A DNA stretch of 64,000 nt from Candidatus Contendibacter sp. GTDB lineage: Bacteria > Pseudomonadota > Gammaproteobacteria > Competibacterales > Competibacteraceae. The DNA is taken from the NCBI GenBank assembly GCA_029624765.1, contig JARSSO010000059.1, positions 149,921 to 213,920 of the forward strand. Direction: 5' to 3'. The number at the start of each line of letters is the position of its first letter. Within the stretch, counting starts at the first letter, position 1. The translations under genes were made by a program, and so were the position numbers. Shown piece after piece: positions 1-8,761 of this stretch. The notes under the pieces were generated by a model. That model was not told where the DNA came from, made no database searches, and saw only the letters and a list, made by a program, of their open reading frames with translations.

Positions 1-1746
1 ATCACCGCGTTGCTGGCGCTACCCTGGCCCTGGCTGTTGGCTTGGCTAGCTTGGTTGTTGTTCGTCTCCGGTAACGCCGCCGACTTCTCACGGGGGCTGG
101 GTCTTGGCCTGGTCGCCGGCGCGATCCTGACCGTGAATATCACCTTCCTGCGCCAGTTTTGCCGTCCCCAGGGACTGGCGATGGCGCATTTTGGCTGGAG
201 CGAGGCGGGGTGCCGGCTGCTGCGCCGCCACCTTGGCTGGTTTTTATGGATTGGCCCATGGGGTCCAATCATCGTCGGGCTTTGCGAAACGCAACCCGAT
301 CCGGTGTACGGCGATACCCTGGGACGGCTGGCTTTCTCCATCAGTTCGCTGGCGCTGACCGGCGTGCTTTGGCGGGTGCTGGACCCGCGTCAATCGTTAC
401 TTGCCGGCCTGGCGGCGGGTCGCGCCGGCGCGACCTGGCGGTTTCGTTACCTGTGGTATCCCTTGATCGTCGGAACGTATGTGTTGATTGTTTTGCTGGC
501 ATTGGCCGGTTACTACTACACCGCGATGCAATTGCGCGGCCGCATGATGCTGACAGCCTGGTTGCTGCTGGGCGCCGTGCTGTTGGTCAATCTGTTCTTG
601 CGCTGGCTGAACATCAGCCAGCGCCGTCTGGCGTTGCAACAGGCCCTCGCCAAACGCGAGGCGCGGCTGGCGGCCCGCGCCAGCAAGGATACCGCGTTGG
701 CGTCCGGAGAGGGCGTGCCGGAAATCCTGAGTCTGCCGGACCTGGATTTGACCACCATCAGTGAACAGACCCGCAGCCTGATGAACTTGACCGTTCTGCT
801 GGGGCTGGGCTTCGGGTTGTGGCAAGTCTGGGGAGGATTGCTGCCGGCCTTCTCCATCCTCAACGAAATCACCCTTTGGCAACAAACCGTTCAGACCGCC
901 ACGGGAGCGCGGGTCGCGGACATCACCCTGGGCAGCATCGTAGTGGCCGGGGTGTTGCTAGGGCTGATCGGCTTCCTGGCCCGCAATCTGCCCGGCGTGT
1001 TGGAACTGGTGGTGTTGCAAAGATTGGCGGTGGACCCAGGCAACCGTAACGCCATCATCACCATCAGCCGCTATCTGATTACCGCCATTGGGCTGGTGGT
1101 GGCGCTGGACATCATCGGCATCGGCTGGGATCAGGTGCAGTGGCTGGTCGCCGCCCTCGGTTTGGGCTTGGGGTTTGGGTTGAAGGAAATTTTCAGCAAT
1201 TTCTTTTCCGGCTTAATCTTGCTGCTGGAACGGCCGATCCGGGTGGGGGATACCGTGACGCTCGATCAGTTGAGCGGCACGGTGTCGCGCATCAACATCC
1301 GTGCCACCACCATCACCGACTGGGATCGCAAGGAAATCATCGTCCCCAACAACACCTTCATCACCAGTTCGCTGATCAACTGGGCCCGGAGCGATCCCAT
1401 CACCCGCCTGGTGATTCCGGTGGGGGTCGGTTACGACAGCGATCCGGCGCGGGTCCACGAGGTATTGTTGGCGGCGGCGACCGCGCATCCGCTGGTGCTC
1501 AAGGACCCGGCTCCGGCGGTTCTGTTCCTCAAATTCGGCGAGAGCGCGCTGGAGTTCGAGCTGCGGGTGTTCGTGCGGGAAGTGGCCAACCGCCTGCCGG
1601 TGACCCACGACTTGCACAACGGCATCTTGCGGGCGCTGCGCGAAAACGGTATCGAGATACCCTTCCCGCAGCGGGATGTGCGTTTGCGTAGCGCGCCAGT
1701 AGAGCCGCGAAATCCGCCGGACAGGGATGCGAATTCCCCGCCCTGA
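1..1746 (+). CDS. MscS-family mechanosensitive channel, 5' end outside window
   Basis: About 581 codons are visible and the frame is open to base 1, so the protein starts upstream; the TTG at 10 is not a convincing start. The N-terminal two thirds holds many hydrophobic segments. Residues 377-415 (numbered from base 10) carry the Gly/Ala-rich pore helix typical of MscS, followed by the beta domain with ERPIRVGD at about 407-414, then VPNNTF and the alpha/beta C-terminal domain. Large MscS relatives (MscK/MscM) gate on membrane tension in the inner membrane and release solutes on hypo-osmotic shock. The gene is convergent with the ABC permease, with only 23 bp between stops. Which large subfamily it belongs to cannot be decided without the missing N-terminus. 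Confidence 0.9.
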   Translation: MTALLALPWPWLLAWLAWLLFVSGNAADFSRGLGLGLVAGAILTVNITFLRQFCRPQGLAMAHFGWSEAGCRLLRRHLGWFLWIGPWGPIIVGLCETQPDPVYGDTLGRLAFSISSLALTGVLWRVLDPRQSLLAGLAAGRAGATWRFRYLWYPLIVGTYVLIVLLALAGYYYTAMQLRGRMMLTAWLLLGAVLLVNLFLRWLNISQRRLALQQALAKREARLAARASKDTALASGEGVPEILSLPDLDLTTISEQTRSLMNLTVLLGLGFGLWQVWGGLLPAFSILNEITLWQQTVQTATGARVADITLGSIVVAGVLLGLIGFLARNLPGVLELVVLQRLAVDPGNRNAIITISRYLITAIGLVVALDIIGIGWDQVQWLVAALGLGLGFGLKEIFSNFFSGLILLLERPIRVGDTVTLDQLSGTVSRINIRATTITDWDRKEIIVPNNTFITSSLINWARSDPITRLVIPVGVGYDSDPARVHEVLLAAATAHPLVLKDPAPAVLFLKFGESALEFELRVFVREVANRLPVTHDLHNGILRALRENGIEIPFPQRDVRLRSAPVEPRNPPDRDANSPP

Positions 1747-1769
1747 TTGCGCTTGAAATCCTTCTCCGG

Positions 1770-2570
1770 CTACTCCCCCGACTGCAGCAGCGAACCGCGT
1801 TCCCGCGCTGTATGGACGGTGGCCAGGAACACGCCGATGCCAAGGCCGAGATAGCCGGCGTTCAGCAGCAGGGCATGGAGCAGATCATCCAACCGGAACG
1901 CATGGTCCAGCAGCACCGCCCGCATCCCCTCGAACACGTAACTGGCCGGCAACGCCCAAGCCAATGGCTGTAGCCAGCCGGGCAGGGTGGCGATGGGGTA
2001 ATAAATGCCGCACAACGGCGCCAGGGCGAAAATCGCCGCCCAGGCGATGCTTTCCGCGCCCATGCCGTAGCGCAGCACCAGCGCCGACACCAGCAGGCCG
2101 ATGGCCCAGCCCATCAGCAGCAGGTTGAGGAAGAATCCCGCCAGCGGCAAGCCGAGACTGAACAGGTTGAAGCCGTAGAACGGGATCGCCAACAAGACCG
2201 CGATGCCGACGCCGAGCACGGTCCGCACCAGGCTGATGGCCATCAGCGCGATGATCAGTTCGATGGGTTGCAGCGGGCTGATGAGTAATTGCGCCAGATT
2301 GCGGGCGTGCAGTTCCTCGAAGAACACCACCGACAGGCCCAGTTGGCTGCGAAACAGGATGTCCCACAGCAGCACGCCCGACAGCAACAGGCCCGTCGCC
2401 TGGTTCAACACGTCGCTGTGGCCGGCCAGATAGCGGGTGATGAAACCCCACAGGATCATCTGCACCGTCGGCCAGTAGGCCAGTTCGATGATGCGAATCC
2501 GCGAACTGCGCAGCAGATAGAGATAGCGGAGCGCCAGCGCGCCGATCCGGCGGGGGGAAATGCCGTTCAT
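1770..2570 (-). CDS. ABC-2 type transporter permease
   Basis: A 266-residue membrane protein with about six hydrophobic helices and the ABC-2 (NodJ/YadH-like) layout: a cytoplasmic N-terminus, a helix pair around residues 30-80, and a conserved-looking segment near the C-terminus (GIYYPI...LPASYVFEGMR). It starts with ATG overlapping the stop of the ATPase gene by 4 bp (ATGA), so the two are translationally coupled and form an exporter of two permeases plus two ATPases. The substrate cannot be read from sequence; relatives move drugs, lipids or polysaccharides outward. It is the last gene of the minus-strand run that begins at ygfB. Confidence 0.88.
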   Translation of the reverse strand: MNGISPRRIGALALRYLYLLRSSRIRIIELAYWPTVQMILWGFITRYLAGHSDVLNQATGLLLSGVLLWDILFRSQLGLSVVFFEELHARNLAQLLISPLQPIELIIALMAISLVRTVLGVGIAVLLAIPFYGFNLFSLGLPLAGFFLNLLLMGWAIGLLVSALVLRYGMGAESIAWAAIFALAPLCGIYYPIATLPGWLQPLAWALPASYVFEGMRAVLLDHAFRLDDLLHALLLNAGYLGLGIGVFLATVHTARERGSLLQSGE

Positions 2571-3322
2571 GCGACGACCTCCCCGCTCTGGATGCCGCGG
2601 GCGATGTCGAGGAACACTTCCTCCATGTCCTTGCGGCCGTAACGATGAATCAACTCGCGCGGAGCGCCGGTGGCGACGATCCGCCCCGCGCGCAGCATGA
2701 TCACCTGATCGCAGAGCCGCTCGACTTCGCTCATGTTGTGCGAGGCCAGCAGCAACGTTGCTCCGCTGCGCCGCTGGTAATCGGTCAAGATGCCGCGCAT
2801 CCGGTCGGCGGTGTCGGGATCGAGCGAGGCGGTCGGCTCGTCCAGCAACAGGATTTCCGGCGCGTTCAACAGCGCCTTGGCCAGGGCCACGCGGGTTTTC
2901 TGGCCGGCGGACAGACTGCCGTAGGGGCGGTTGAAGAAGGCGTCGATGTCCAAATCCCGTCCCAGCGTCGCCAGTCGCTCCCGCACGCGGCGCACCCCAT
3001 ACAGGCGGGCGTAGACGGTCAGGTTTTCCGCGACGGTCAACCGCTGCGGCAGGTCGACATAGGGCGAGGAAAAATTCATGCGCGGCAGCACCCGCTGGCG
3101 ATGGCGCGGCATGTCCTCGCCGAGAATGCGAATCCGGCCGCCGGTCGGCAGCAGCAGGCCCAGCAGCATGGCGATAGTCGTGGTCTTGCCGGCGCCGTTG
3201 CCGCCGAGCAGGGCGCAGGTCGTGCCCCGGGCGACGGCGAAGGTGATTTCGTCCACCGCCCGTACCGGGCCGTAGTGCTTGCTGAGGTCCGTGACCTGGA
3301 TAACGAGGGATTCAGTCACCAA
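2567..3322 (-). CDS. ABC transporter ATP-binding protein
   Basis: A 251-residue nucleotide-binding domain. Visible motifs in order: Walker A GGNGAGKTTT (about residues 39-48), signature LSAGQKTRV (about 138), Walker B LLLDEPTASLD and a switch histidine in LLASHNMSEVE. Energises the permease encoded directly downstream. The start is either TTG at 3322 or the adjacent GTG at 3319; neither has a strong Shine-Dalgarno. The length and the drug/polysaccharide-type ATPase pattern fit an ABC-2 exporter. It lies 45 bp after the HicB-like gene and is probably cotranscribed with it. Confidence 0.9.
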   Translation of the reverse strand: MVTESLVIQVTDLSKHYGPVRAVDEITFAVARGTTCALLGGNGAGKTTTIAMLLGLLLPTGGRIRILGEDMPRHRQRVLPRMNFSSPYVDLPQRLTVAENLTVYARLYGVRRVRERLATLGRDLDIDAFFNRPYGSLSAGQKTRVALAKALLNAPEILLLDEPTASLDPDTADRMRGILTDYQRRSGATLLLASHNMSEVERLCDQVIMLRAGRIVATGAPRELIHRYGRKDMEEVFLDIARGIQSGEVVA

Positions 3323-3367
3323 TACAATCCAGCGAGCTTCCCGGCAAGCCGATGAAAAACCGGTGCT

Positions 3368-3613
3368 TCACGAAATCGAACCCGACAGGATTCGTTCGGT
3401 GAGTTGCCGGTTGACGGTGGGCGGTGGCGGATCCTTGTGATCGTTCTTAAGAAGTTCCAGCCATTCTTCGACGATCCGGCAAAGTTCCGCGTAGACTTGC
3501 GCCTCGTCGTCGCCATGGCAGCAGGGACCGATCAAACCCGGACAGTGACCGATGAAACATTGGTCTTCTTCCGACCATTCGACGATTTTCAAATAACGCG
3601 CGCTATCCTTCAT
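3368..3613 (-). CDS. HicB-like small protein, no HicA partner
   Basis: An 81-residue protein beginning MKDSARYLK. The pattern of an N-terminal beta strand (YLKIVEWSEEDQCFIGHCPGL) with a following helix (AQVYAELCRIVEEWLELL) matches the HicB-like partial RNase H fold found in antitoxins. The ATG overlaps the ubiI stop (ATGA) and sits a few bases after GGAAAG; an upstream in-frame TTG at 3628 is less likely. No HicA-like double-stranded RNA-binding toxin and no C-terminal DNA-binding domain are visible nearby, so it appears solitary within a housekeeping operon. A function as an antitoxin should not be assumed. Confidence 0.7.
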   Translation of the reverse strand: MKDSARYLKIVEWSEEDQCFIGHCPGLIGPCCHGDDEAQVYAELCRIVEEWLELLKNDHKDPPPPTVNRQLTERILSGSIS

Positions 3614-4851
3614 GACTGGACTTTCCAACCCGTTGCTTGCGCCAGCTTCGGCAAATCGCCCTCCAGCCCCATCGCCCGGCGGGCGATCAGGTTCTTGAGC
3701 GGCCCGACGGCGTCGGTCAGATTCAGGCCGACGTTCCGCAACAGCCGCACCGGCGGCAGCGAAGTACCGAACAACCGCTTGAAGCCGTCCATCACCCCCA
3801 ACATCAGCAGGTTGTCGCCCTTGCGCCAGCGTTCGTAGCGACGCAGCGTCTTGAGCGAGGCGAAATCCTGGCCGGCGGCGAGCGCGTCCAGCACAATCTC
3901 AGCCAGCGTGGCCGCGTCCAGCAGACCCAGATTCACGCCTTGGCCGGCCAGTGGATGCACGACATGGGCGGCGTCGCCGATCAGGGCAACGCCAGGCTTG
4001 ACGTAGGCATGGGCATGTTGCAGTCGCAGCGGGAACGCCGCTCTGGGTCCAACCTCGACGATGGCGCCCAGCCGCGCATCGAAGGCCACCGCCAGCGCCG
4101 CGCCGAAATCGCGTTCGTCCAGGGCCAGCAGCGCATCGGCCTGCTCGGGCGTGGTGGACCAGACGATGGAGCAACGCCCGTCGGACAGCGGCAGGAACGC
4201 CAGCGGCCCGGTCGGCAGAAACCGCTGCCAGGCCGTCTCCTGATGTGGCTCGGCGGTGCGCACGTTGGCGACCACCGCATGCTGGTCGTAGCTCCAGCCG
4301 CCGGTCTGGATATCGGCCAGTTGCCGGACCCTGGACTGTGCTCCATCCGCGCCGACCAGCAGGCGCGTGGTAAATTCGCGCCCGTCGTTCAAGCGTACCC
4401 GCCAGCCGTTTCCAGGCAGAGGCTCGGCGGTTTCCAGCGCCGCTGGGCAGAGCAGTTCGACTGTCGGCAGTTGCCGCGCCCGTTCCAGCAGAGCGTATTG
4501 GATCACTCGATTTTCGATGATCCAGCCCAGCAGCGGTTCACCCAAGTCGGCGCTGTCGAAATGGATGCCGCCGAAACCGGTCGCGTCCCACACCCGCATG
4601 TCGCGGAACGGACTGACCCGCCAGGCGGCGATGCCGTCCCAGGCGCCCACGGCGGCGAAGATGCGCTGCGAGGCGCGGCCGATGGCGGACACCCGCGAAT
4701 CGAGGTTCACGCCTGGACGAACCCGCTCCAACGGCAAGCCTTCCAGCAAGGCGATGCGCAGATCACCTTGTCCCAGCGCGCAGGCCAGCGCCGAACCGAC
4801 CATGCCGCCGCCGGCGATGATGATGTCGTAGTCGGTCTCGGGCATCTTCAT
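3610..4851 (-). CDS. ubiI: FAD-dependent ubiquinone biosynthesis hydroxylase (UbiI/VisC)
   Basis: A 413-residue flavoprotein monooxygenase of the UbiH/UbiI/COQ6 family. It carries the N-terminal dinucleotide motif IIAGGGMVGSALA (residues 10-22), the middle DG motif VGADGAQSR, and the C-terminal FAD-ribityl motif GDAAHVVHPLAGQGVNLG (about 289-306), which matches UbiI better than UbiH. UbiI hydroxylates C5 of the octaprenyl-phenol ring. Gene order ygfB-pepP-ubiH-ubiI is the same as in Escherichia coli and supports the assignment. Its start overlaps the ubiH stop by 4 bp. Confidence 0.9.
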   Translation of the reverse strand: MKMPETDYDIIIAGGGMVGSALACALGQGDLRIALLEGLPLERVRPGVNLDSRVSAIGRASQRIFAAVGAWDGIAAWRVSPFRDMRVWDATGFGGIHFDSADLGEPLLGWIIENRVIQYALLERARQLPTVELLCPAALETAEPLPGNGWRVRLNDGREFTTRLLVGADGAQSRVRQLADIQTGGWSYDQHAVVANVRTAEPHQETAWQRFLPTGPLAFLPLSDGRCSIVWSTTPEQADALLALDERDFGAALAVAFDARLGAIVEVGPRAAFPLRLQHAHAYVKPGVALIGDAAHVVHPLAGQGVNLGLLDAATLAEIVLDALAAGQDFASLKTLRRYERWRKGDNLLMLGVMDGFKRLFGTSLPPVRLLRNVGLNLTDAVGPLKNLIARRAMGLEGDLPKLAQATGWKVQS

Positions 4852-6074
4852 AACGTCAGCCCCCGCGCCAGTTTCGGCAGCCGCCCCTCCAATCCCATCG
4901 CCTGCCGGGCGAACCAGTGTTTGGCGGGCGGCAGCAGATCGAAGGCCAGCAAACCCAGATTGCGGGCGGCGCGCACCGGCGGCAGGGGATTGGCGAACAG
5001 CCGGTTCAGGGCGTCGGTGAACGCAATCGTTTGGCGCTGATCCCAGCGCCGCCAGTCGGCATAGCGGTTCAACGCCCGCGGGTCGCCGATATCTTCTCCC
5101 GCCTGTCGGGCGTCGGTGATCACTTCCGCCAGCGCCGCCACGTCGCGCATTCCGAGATTGAAACCCTGGCCGGCAATGGGATGCAGGGTGTGGGCGGCGT
5201 TGCCGACGATGGCGACACGGGCGCGGGCGTGTTCGCGGGATTTCAGCAGAAACAGCGGATACGCTTGGCGGCGGCCCACCCGTAGCAAAGGTCCCAGCCG
5301 GTCGCCGAACCGCTCGCTCAGCAAGGCCAGAAAACCGGCATCGTCCAAACCCATGACTGCTGGAGTCTCGGCCTCGTTTACCGTGCAGACCACCGCGCAG
5401 CGGTTCTCGCTCATGGGCAGGAACGCCACCGGACCATCGGTGGTGAATCGCTCGTAGGCGACGTTGTCGTGGGGCAGGGTCGGCGTGACGTTGGCGATGA
5501 CCGCCTGCTGGCCATAATCCCAGCGCAAGGCGGCGATGCCGAGTTGCTCGCGCACCGGTGAGTGGGCGCCGTCAGCGGCGACCAGCAGCCGGGCGCGCAG
5601 TTCGACGGTCCGTTCATCGCTGAAGCGGATGGTGGCAAGGGCGGCCTCCGGTTCCACAGTGACGGTTTCCAGTCGGGCCGGGCACAATAGTTCGACGTCG
5701 GGCAGGGTCGGCAATTTCGCCAGCAGGGCCGCACCGATTATGCGGGCCTCGACCACGTAGCCCAGCGCGTCCACGCCTTCCTCGCCGCTGTCGAGACGGG
5801 CGAAGCCGGGACCGCCGCGCTCGGAGATGTGAATCCAGCAGATCGGGGTGGCGGTCGCCGCCAGTGCGTCCCACAGGCCCAGGGTCTGGAAAATGCGGCG
5901 GGTTCCCTGCGCCAGGGCCAGGGTGCGGTCGTCGTAGCTGGGATGCTGGCTGACGGTCAGCGGCGCGGCCTCGACCAAACCGATGCGCAAGTTCCGACCA
6001 CTCAGGGCGCAGGCCAGGCTGGCGCCGACCAGGCCGCCGCCGATGATGAGCAGATCGTAATCGCTGGTCGTCAT
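4848..6074 (-). CDS. ubiH: 2-octaprenyl-6-methoxyphenol hydroxylase UbiH
   Basis: A 408-residue paralogue of the next gene. The N-terminal IIGGGLVGASLACAL motif binds ADP of FAD; the DG motif reads VAADGAHSPVR; the C-terminal motif GNAAHTLHPIAGQGFNLGMRD (about 290-310) has the Asn-for-Asp form seen in UbiH, which separates it from UbiI. UbiH hydroxylates C1 of the ubiquinone ring precursor. It is coupled to pepP upstream (ATGA overlap 6071-6074) and to ubiI downstream (4848-4851). Confidence 0.92.
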   Translation of the reverse strand: MTTSDYDLLIIGGGLVGASLACALSGRNLRIGLVEAAPLTVSQHPSYDDRTLALAQGTRRIFQTLGLWDALAATATPICWIHISERGGPGFARLDSGEEGVDALGYVVEARIIGAALLAKLPTLPDVELLCPARLETVTVEPEAALATIRFSDERTVELRARLLVAADGAHSPVREQLGIAALRWDYGQQAVIANVTPTLPHDNVAYERFTTDGPVAFLPMSENRCAVVCTVNEAETPAVMGLDDAGFLALLSERFGDRLGPLLRVGRRQAYPLFLLKSREHARARVAIVGNAAHTLHPIAGQGFNLGMRDVAALAEVITDARQAGEDIGDPRALNRYADWRRWDQRQTIAFTDALNRLFANPLPPVRAARNLGLLAFDLLPPAKHWFARQAMGLEGRLPKLARGLTL

Positions 6075-7438
6075 CGCCCTTCCCGCATCAGCGCTTCGAT
6101 ATCGGCAATCTCCTTGGGGGCGGCGGCGGTCAGCACCTCGTGGCCTTCGGTAGTGACCAACACATCGTCCTCGATGCGGACGCCGATCCGCTGCCAGCGC
6201 TCGTCCAGTTCGATTTCCAGATCAACCCCCAGCCGCGCCCAATGGGCGTCCAGAATCTTGCCGCCGGCGGGGATGTACAGGCCGGGTTCGATGGTGGTGA
6301 CCATGCCCGGTTCGAACAGCCGCCAGTCATCGCCGGTCTTGTAATCGCCCACGTCGTGCACATCCATGCCCAGCCAGTGGCCGGTGCGATGCATGTAGAA
6401 CGATTTGTGCCGTTCCGCCGCGATCAGTTCCTCGACGTCGCCCTGCAATAGACCGAGCGCCGCCAGTCCCTCGGTCAGGGTTCGCACCGCCGCGTCGTGC
6501 GGTTCGTTGAAATGGCAACCCGGTAAGACCTTGGCGATGGCGGCTTTCTGCGCGGCCAGCACCAGTTCGTAGATGACGCGCTGCTCGCCGGAAAAGCGGC
6601 CGTTGACCGGGAAGCTGCGGGTGATGTCGGAGGCATAGCCGTCCACTTCGGCGCCGGCGTCGATCAGAACGATGTCACCGTCGCGCAGCGGGGCGTTGTT
6701 TTCGGTGTAGTGCAGGATGCAACTGTTGTCGCCGCCGCCGACGATGGACGGATAGGCCCAGCCAGCCCCATTTCGAATGAAGGTGTGCAGGATTTCCGCT
6801 TCAAGCTCATATTCCATGATCCCTGGTCGGCAGGCGCGCATCGCCCGTCGATGGGCCTCGGCGGCGATCCGGGCGGATTCGCGCATCACCGCGATTTCCT
6901 CCGGCTCCTTGCGCAGGCGCATGGCGTGCAGCAGATGTTCCAGGGCGACGAACGTCACCGGCGCCCGCACCCCGGTCCGGGCCTTGCCGCGCACCTGGTT
7001 GATCCAGTCCATCACCCGCCGGTCGAAGTCGGGGTTGCAGCCGATGGCGTAGAACACCCGCTCGCGATTTTCCAGGAGCGGCGGCAATAACCGGTCGATC
7101 TCGGCGATGGGATGGGCGTTGTTCGCGCCGTAGCGCTCCCGCGCGCCTTGCGGTCCGGCGCGGCGACCATGCCAGATTTCCATGTGGGGATCGCGGTCAC
7201 GGCAAAACAACAGGAATTCGTGCTCGCCGCCAGGCACGAGCACGGCGATGGCTTCCGGTTCGGGAAAGCCGGTCAGGTAATAAAAATCGCTGTCCTGGCG
7301 GAAGGGGTGGTGGACATCGCGGTTGCGGGGCGTCGACGGCGCGGCGGGCAGCAATGCGATTGAACCTGGTCCCATGCGTTCCATCAGGGCGCGGCGACGC
7401 CGGGCGAACACGGCGGCGGGGATGGCGCGGGCAAGCAT
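6071..7438 (-). CDS. pepP: Xaa-Pro aminopeptidase PepP
   Basis: A 455-residue member of the M24B metallopeptidases (E. coli PepP is about 440). The N-terminal AMP_N domain carries the RNRDVHHPFRQDSDFYYLTGF segment region. The pita-bread domain shows all metal ligands: the two Asp in DAGAEVDGYASDITR (about 258-272), His in HRTGHWLGMDVHD (about 348-360), Glu in TTIEPGLY (about 380) and Glu in RIEDD (about 420). It removes N-terminal residues followed by proline, using two Mn ions. Second gene of the ygfB-pepP-ubiH-ubiI operon, 14 bp after ygfB. Confidence 0.95.
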   Translation of the reverse strand: MLARAIPAAVFARRRRALMERMGPGSIALLPAAPSTPRNRDVHHPFRQDSDFYYLTGFPEPEAIAVLVPGGEHEFLLFCRDRDPHMEIWHGRRAGPQGARERYGANNAHPIAEIDRLLPPLLENRERVFYAIGCNPDFDRRVMDWINQVRGKARTGVRAPVTFVALEHLLHAMRLRKEPEEIAVMRESARIAAEAHRRAMRACRPGIMEYELEAEILHTFIRNGAGWAYPSIVGGGDNSCILHYTENNAPLRDGDIVLIDAGAEVDGYASDITRSFPVNGRFSGEQRVIYELVLAAQKAAIAKVLPGCHFNEPHDAAVRTLTEGLAALGLLQGDVEELIAAERHKSFYMHRTGHWLGMDVHDVGDYKTGDDWRLFEPGMVTTIEPGLYIPAGGKILDAHWARLGVDLEIELDERWQRIGVRIEDDVLVTTEGHEVLTAAAPKEIADIEALMREGR

Positions 7439-7452
7439 CGATGGATTCCGGT

Positions 7453-8004
7453 TCAGTGCAGGCGGGAGGAAGGGGCGAAACGGCGCAGATCCTCCAGGAT
7501 CATCAACAACCCGACCCGCAGGTATTCGACCACTTCGGCGTAGGCGATTTCATCGGCTTCGCTGGCGGTGTCGGTCTCGAAACCGACCTGGGCGATCTGC
7601 GTGGCGTCGCGGAGAAATTCCTGGCTTTCCTCCGATAACAGGCCGCGCCGCTCCACTTGGCCCAGCCCCAGTCCATACAGTAAACCGTGGCACCAGGCGC
7701 CGAGCGCGTCGGTGCGCTGGCGCAGCGGCGCGTCGTCGTCGGGCAACAGCGGAGTCACCGAACCGTCGGCGGCGTTCAATTGGGCGACGCCAAACTCGAA
7801 CAGCTTGGACAGCAGGCCGCGAACCGGTTCGGTGAGTTCGACACCATCGGTCAGTTCGCCGCGCGCCAAGGCCAGCCAGTGGTCGCGCGCCAAGGTGGAA
7901 TCGGCGCAAAGAAGGCCGCACAAGAAACCGTGAACTTCGGCGGGATCCAGTGGATTGAGCAGGCGGGACAGGCGTTCGAACAGGGGCAGGTGAGCCGTGG
8001 ACAT
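7453..8004 (-). CDS. ygfB: UPF0149 (YgfB/YecA-like) family protein
   Basis: A 183-residue protein with the UPF0149 pattern: PLDPAEVHGFLCGLLCA near residues 18-34, a central helical region, and the C-terminal EADEIAYAEVVEYLRVG segment. It lies directly upstream of pepP in the conserved order. In Pseudomonas aeruginosa YgfB is a regulator of ampDh3 expression, but that role cannot be transferred here from sequence alone. The ATG at 8004 begins the operon; it is divergent from the TIGR02449 gene with 131 bp between starts. Confidence 0.9.
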   Translation of the reverse strand: MSTAHLPLFERLSRLLNPLDPAEVHGFLCGLLCADSTLARDHWLALARGELTDGVELTEPVRGLLSKLFEFGVAQLNAADGSVTPLLPDDDAPLRQRTDALGAWCHGLLYGLGLGQVERRGLLSEESQEFLRDATQIAQVGFETDTASEADEIAYAEVVEYLRVGLLMILEDLRRFAPSSRLH

Positions 8005-8098
8005 GCGCGGACACTCCAGCGTGGACGGCGGGATGCGCGATCATCGTAGCATTCCGCGCCCAGGCGGCGAAATTGTGGTTAATGAGGAGCAGCTGAAA

Positions 8099-8128
8099 TT
8101 GACCAACGTGGAAGGGCCGCTCTATAGT
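8099..8128 (+). promoter_or_regulatory. sigma70 promoter of the zapA operon
   Basis: TTGACC at 8099-8104 and TATAGT at 8123-8128 are separated by 18 bp. The expected transcription start (7-8 bases after the -10) falls at 8135-8136, i.e. at the start codon of the next gene. No Shine-Dalgarno is seen between. Confidence 0.6.
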
Positions 8129-8135
8129 AATCGAC

Positions 8136-8423
8136 ATGGAAAGTAATAATCTTGCTGAAAACGAACCGCTCGCCGAGGCGGACAGCTTCGACGAGATGCC
8201 GGAAACTGCCGAAACCGTCGAAACCAACTTGATCATTCTCACCGAGCGGGTGGATCAGTTGGTGGGATGGTGCGAGCGCCTGGCGCGGGAGAATCAATCC
8301 CTGCGCGAGCGAATCGCTGCTGTTCAGGTCGAACGCGATGCGTTGCGTGGGAAAAACGAACAACTGCGCGCGCGGATCGACACCATGATCGTGCGGTTGA
8401 AAGGGTTGGGGCAAAACCTGTGA
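8136..8423 (+). CDS. TIGR02449-type coiled-coil protein next to zapA
   Basis: A 95-residue acidic protein whose second half (about residues 35-90) is a continuous predicted coiled coil with Leu/Arg/Glu heptads. Small coiled-coil proteins of this type (TIGR02449) regularly precede zapA in Gammaproteobacteria and resemble ZapB in size and fold, which suggests but does not prove a cell-division role. The stop TGA overlaps the GTG start of zapA. It has no recognisable ribosome binding site and may be read from a leaderless mRNA. Confidence 0.8.
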   Translation: MESNNLAENEPLAEADSFDEMPETAETVETNLIILTERVDQLVGWCERLARENQSLRERIAAVQVERDALRGKNEQLRARIDTMIVRLKGLGQNL

Positions 8424-8737
8424 GCCAGAAAACCATCAGTGTGGCCGTGCATCTGGCCGGTTGCGATTACCGCTTCGCCTGTTCGCCCGCCGAGCGGGAG
8501 GAGCTTGTGGAGGCGGCCTGCCATCTCGACCAGAAGATGCGGGAGATTCGCGATCACAGTGGCAAGTCCCTCGCCCTGGAATCGGTCGCGATGATGGCCG
8601 CGTTGAATCTCAGTCACGAATTGTTGCGACAGCAACGGCAGGCCACCGAGACGGAAACCTTCCTTAACCGCCGCCTGCGGGATTTATCGCGAAAAGTCGA
8701 CGCGGCCCTAAGCCAAGCAACCTTGGGTGAGGTATAA
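8420..8737 (+). CDS. zapA: cell division protein ZapA
   Basis: A 105-residue protein starting VSQKTISV from GTG, overlapping the preceding stop (GTGA). The N-terminal half carries the ZapA globular head (HLAGCDYRFACSPAEREELVEAACHLDQKMREIR) and the C-terminal half a long helix for antiparallel dimerisation. ZapA crosslinks FtsZ protofilaments at midcell. The location just before 6S RNA is conserved in many Gammaproteobacteria. The stop TAA forms part of the -10 hexamer of the 6S RNA promoter. Confidence 0.92.
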   Translation: MSQKTISVAVHLAGCDYRFACSPAEREELVEAACHLDQKMREIRDHSGKSLALESVAMMAALNLSHELLRQQRQATETETFLNRRLRDLSRKVDAALSQATLGEV

Positions 8738-8738
8738 T
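8733..8738 (+). promoter_or_regulatory. ssrS: -10 element of the 6S RNA promoter
   Basis: A perfect TATAAT overlapping the zapA stop codon, about 25 bases before the predicted mature 5' end of 6S RNA. No good -35 hexamer is seen at 17 bp spacing. Confidence 0.6.
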
Positions 8739-8761
8739 GCGCGTGGGGCATGATCTTAAGT

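Noticed and set aside
3316..3516. A possible HicA toxin next to the HicB-like gene
   Set aside because: The 66-residue frame overlaps the HicB-like gene and has no HicA features (no conserved His in a GSH-type motif or dsRBD pattern).
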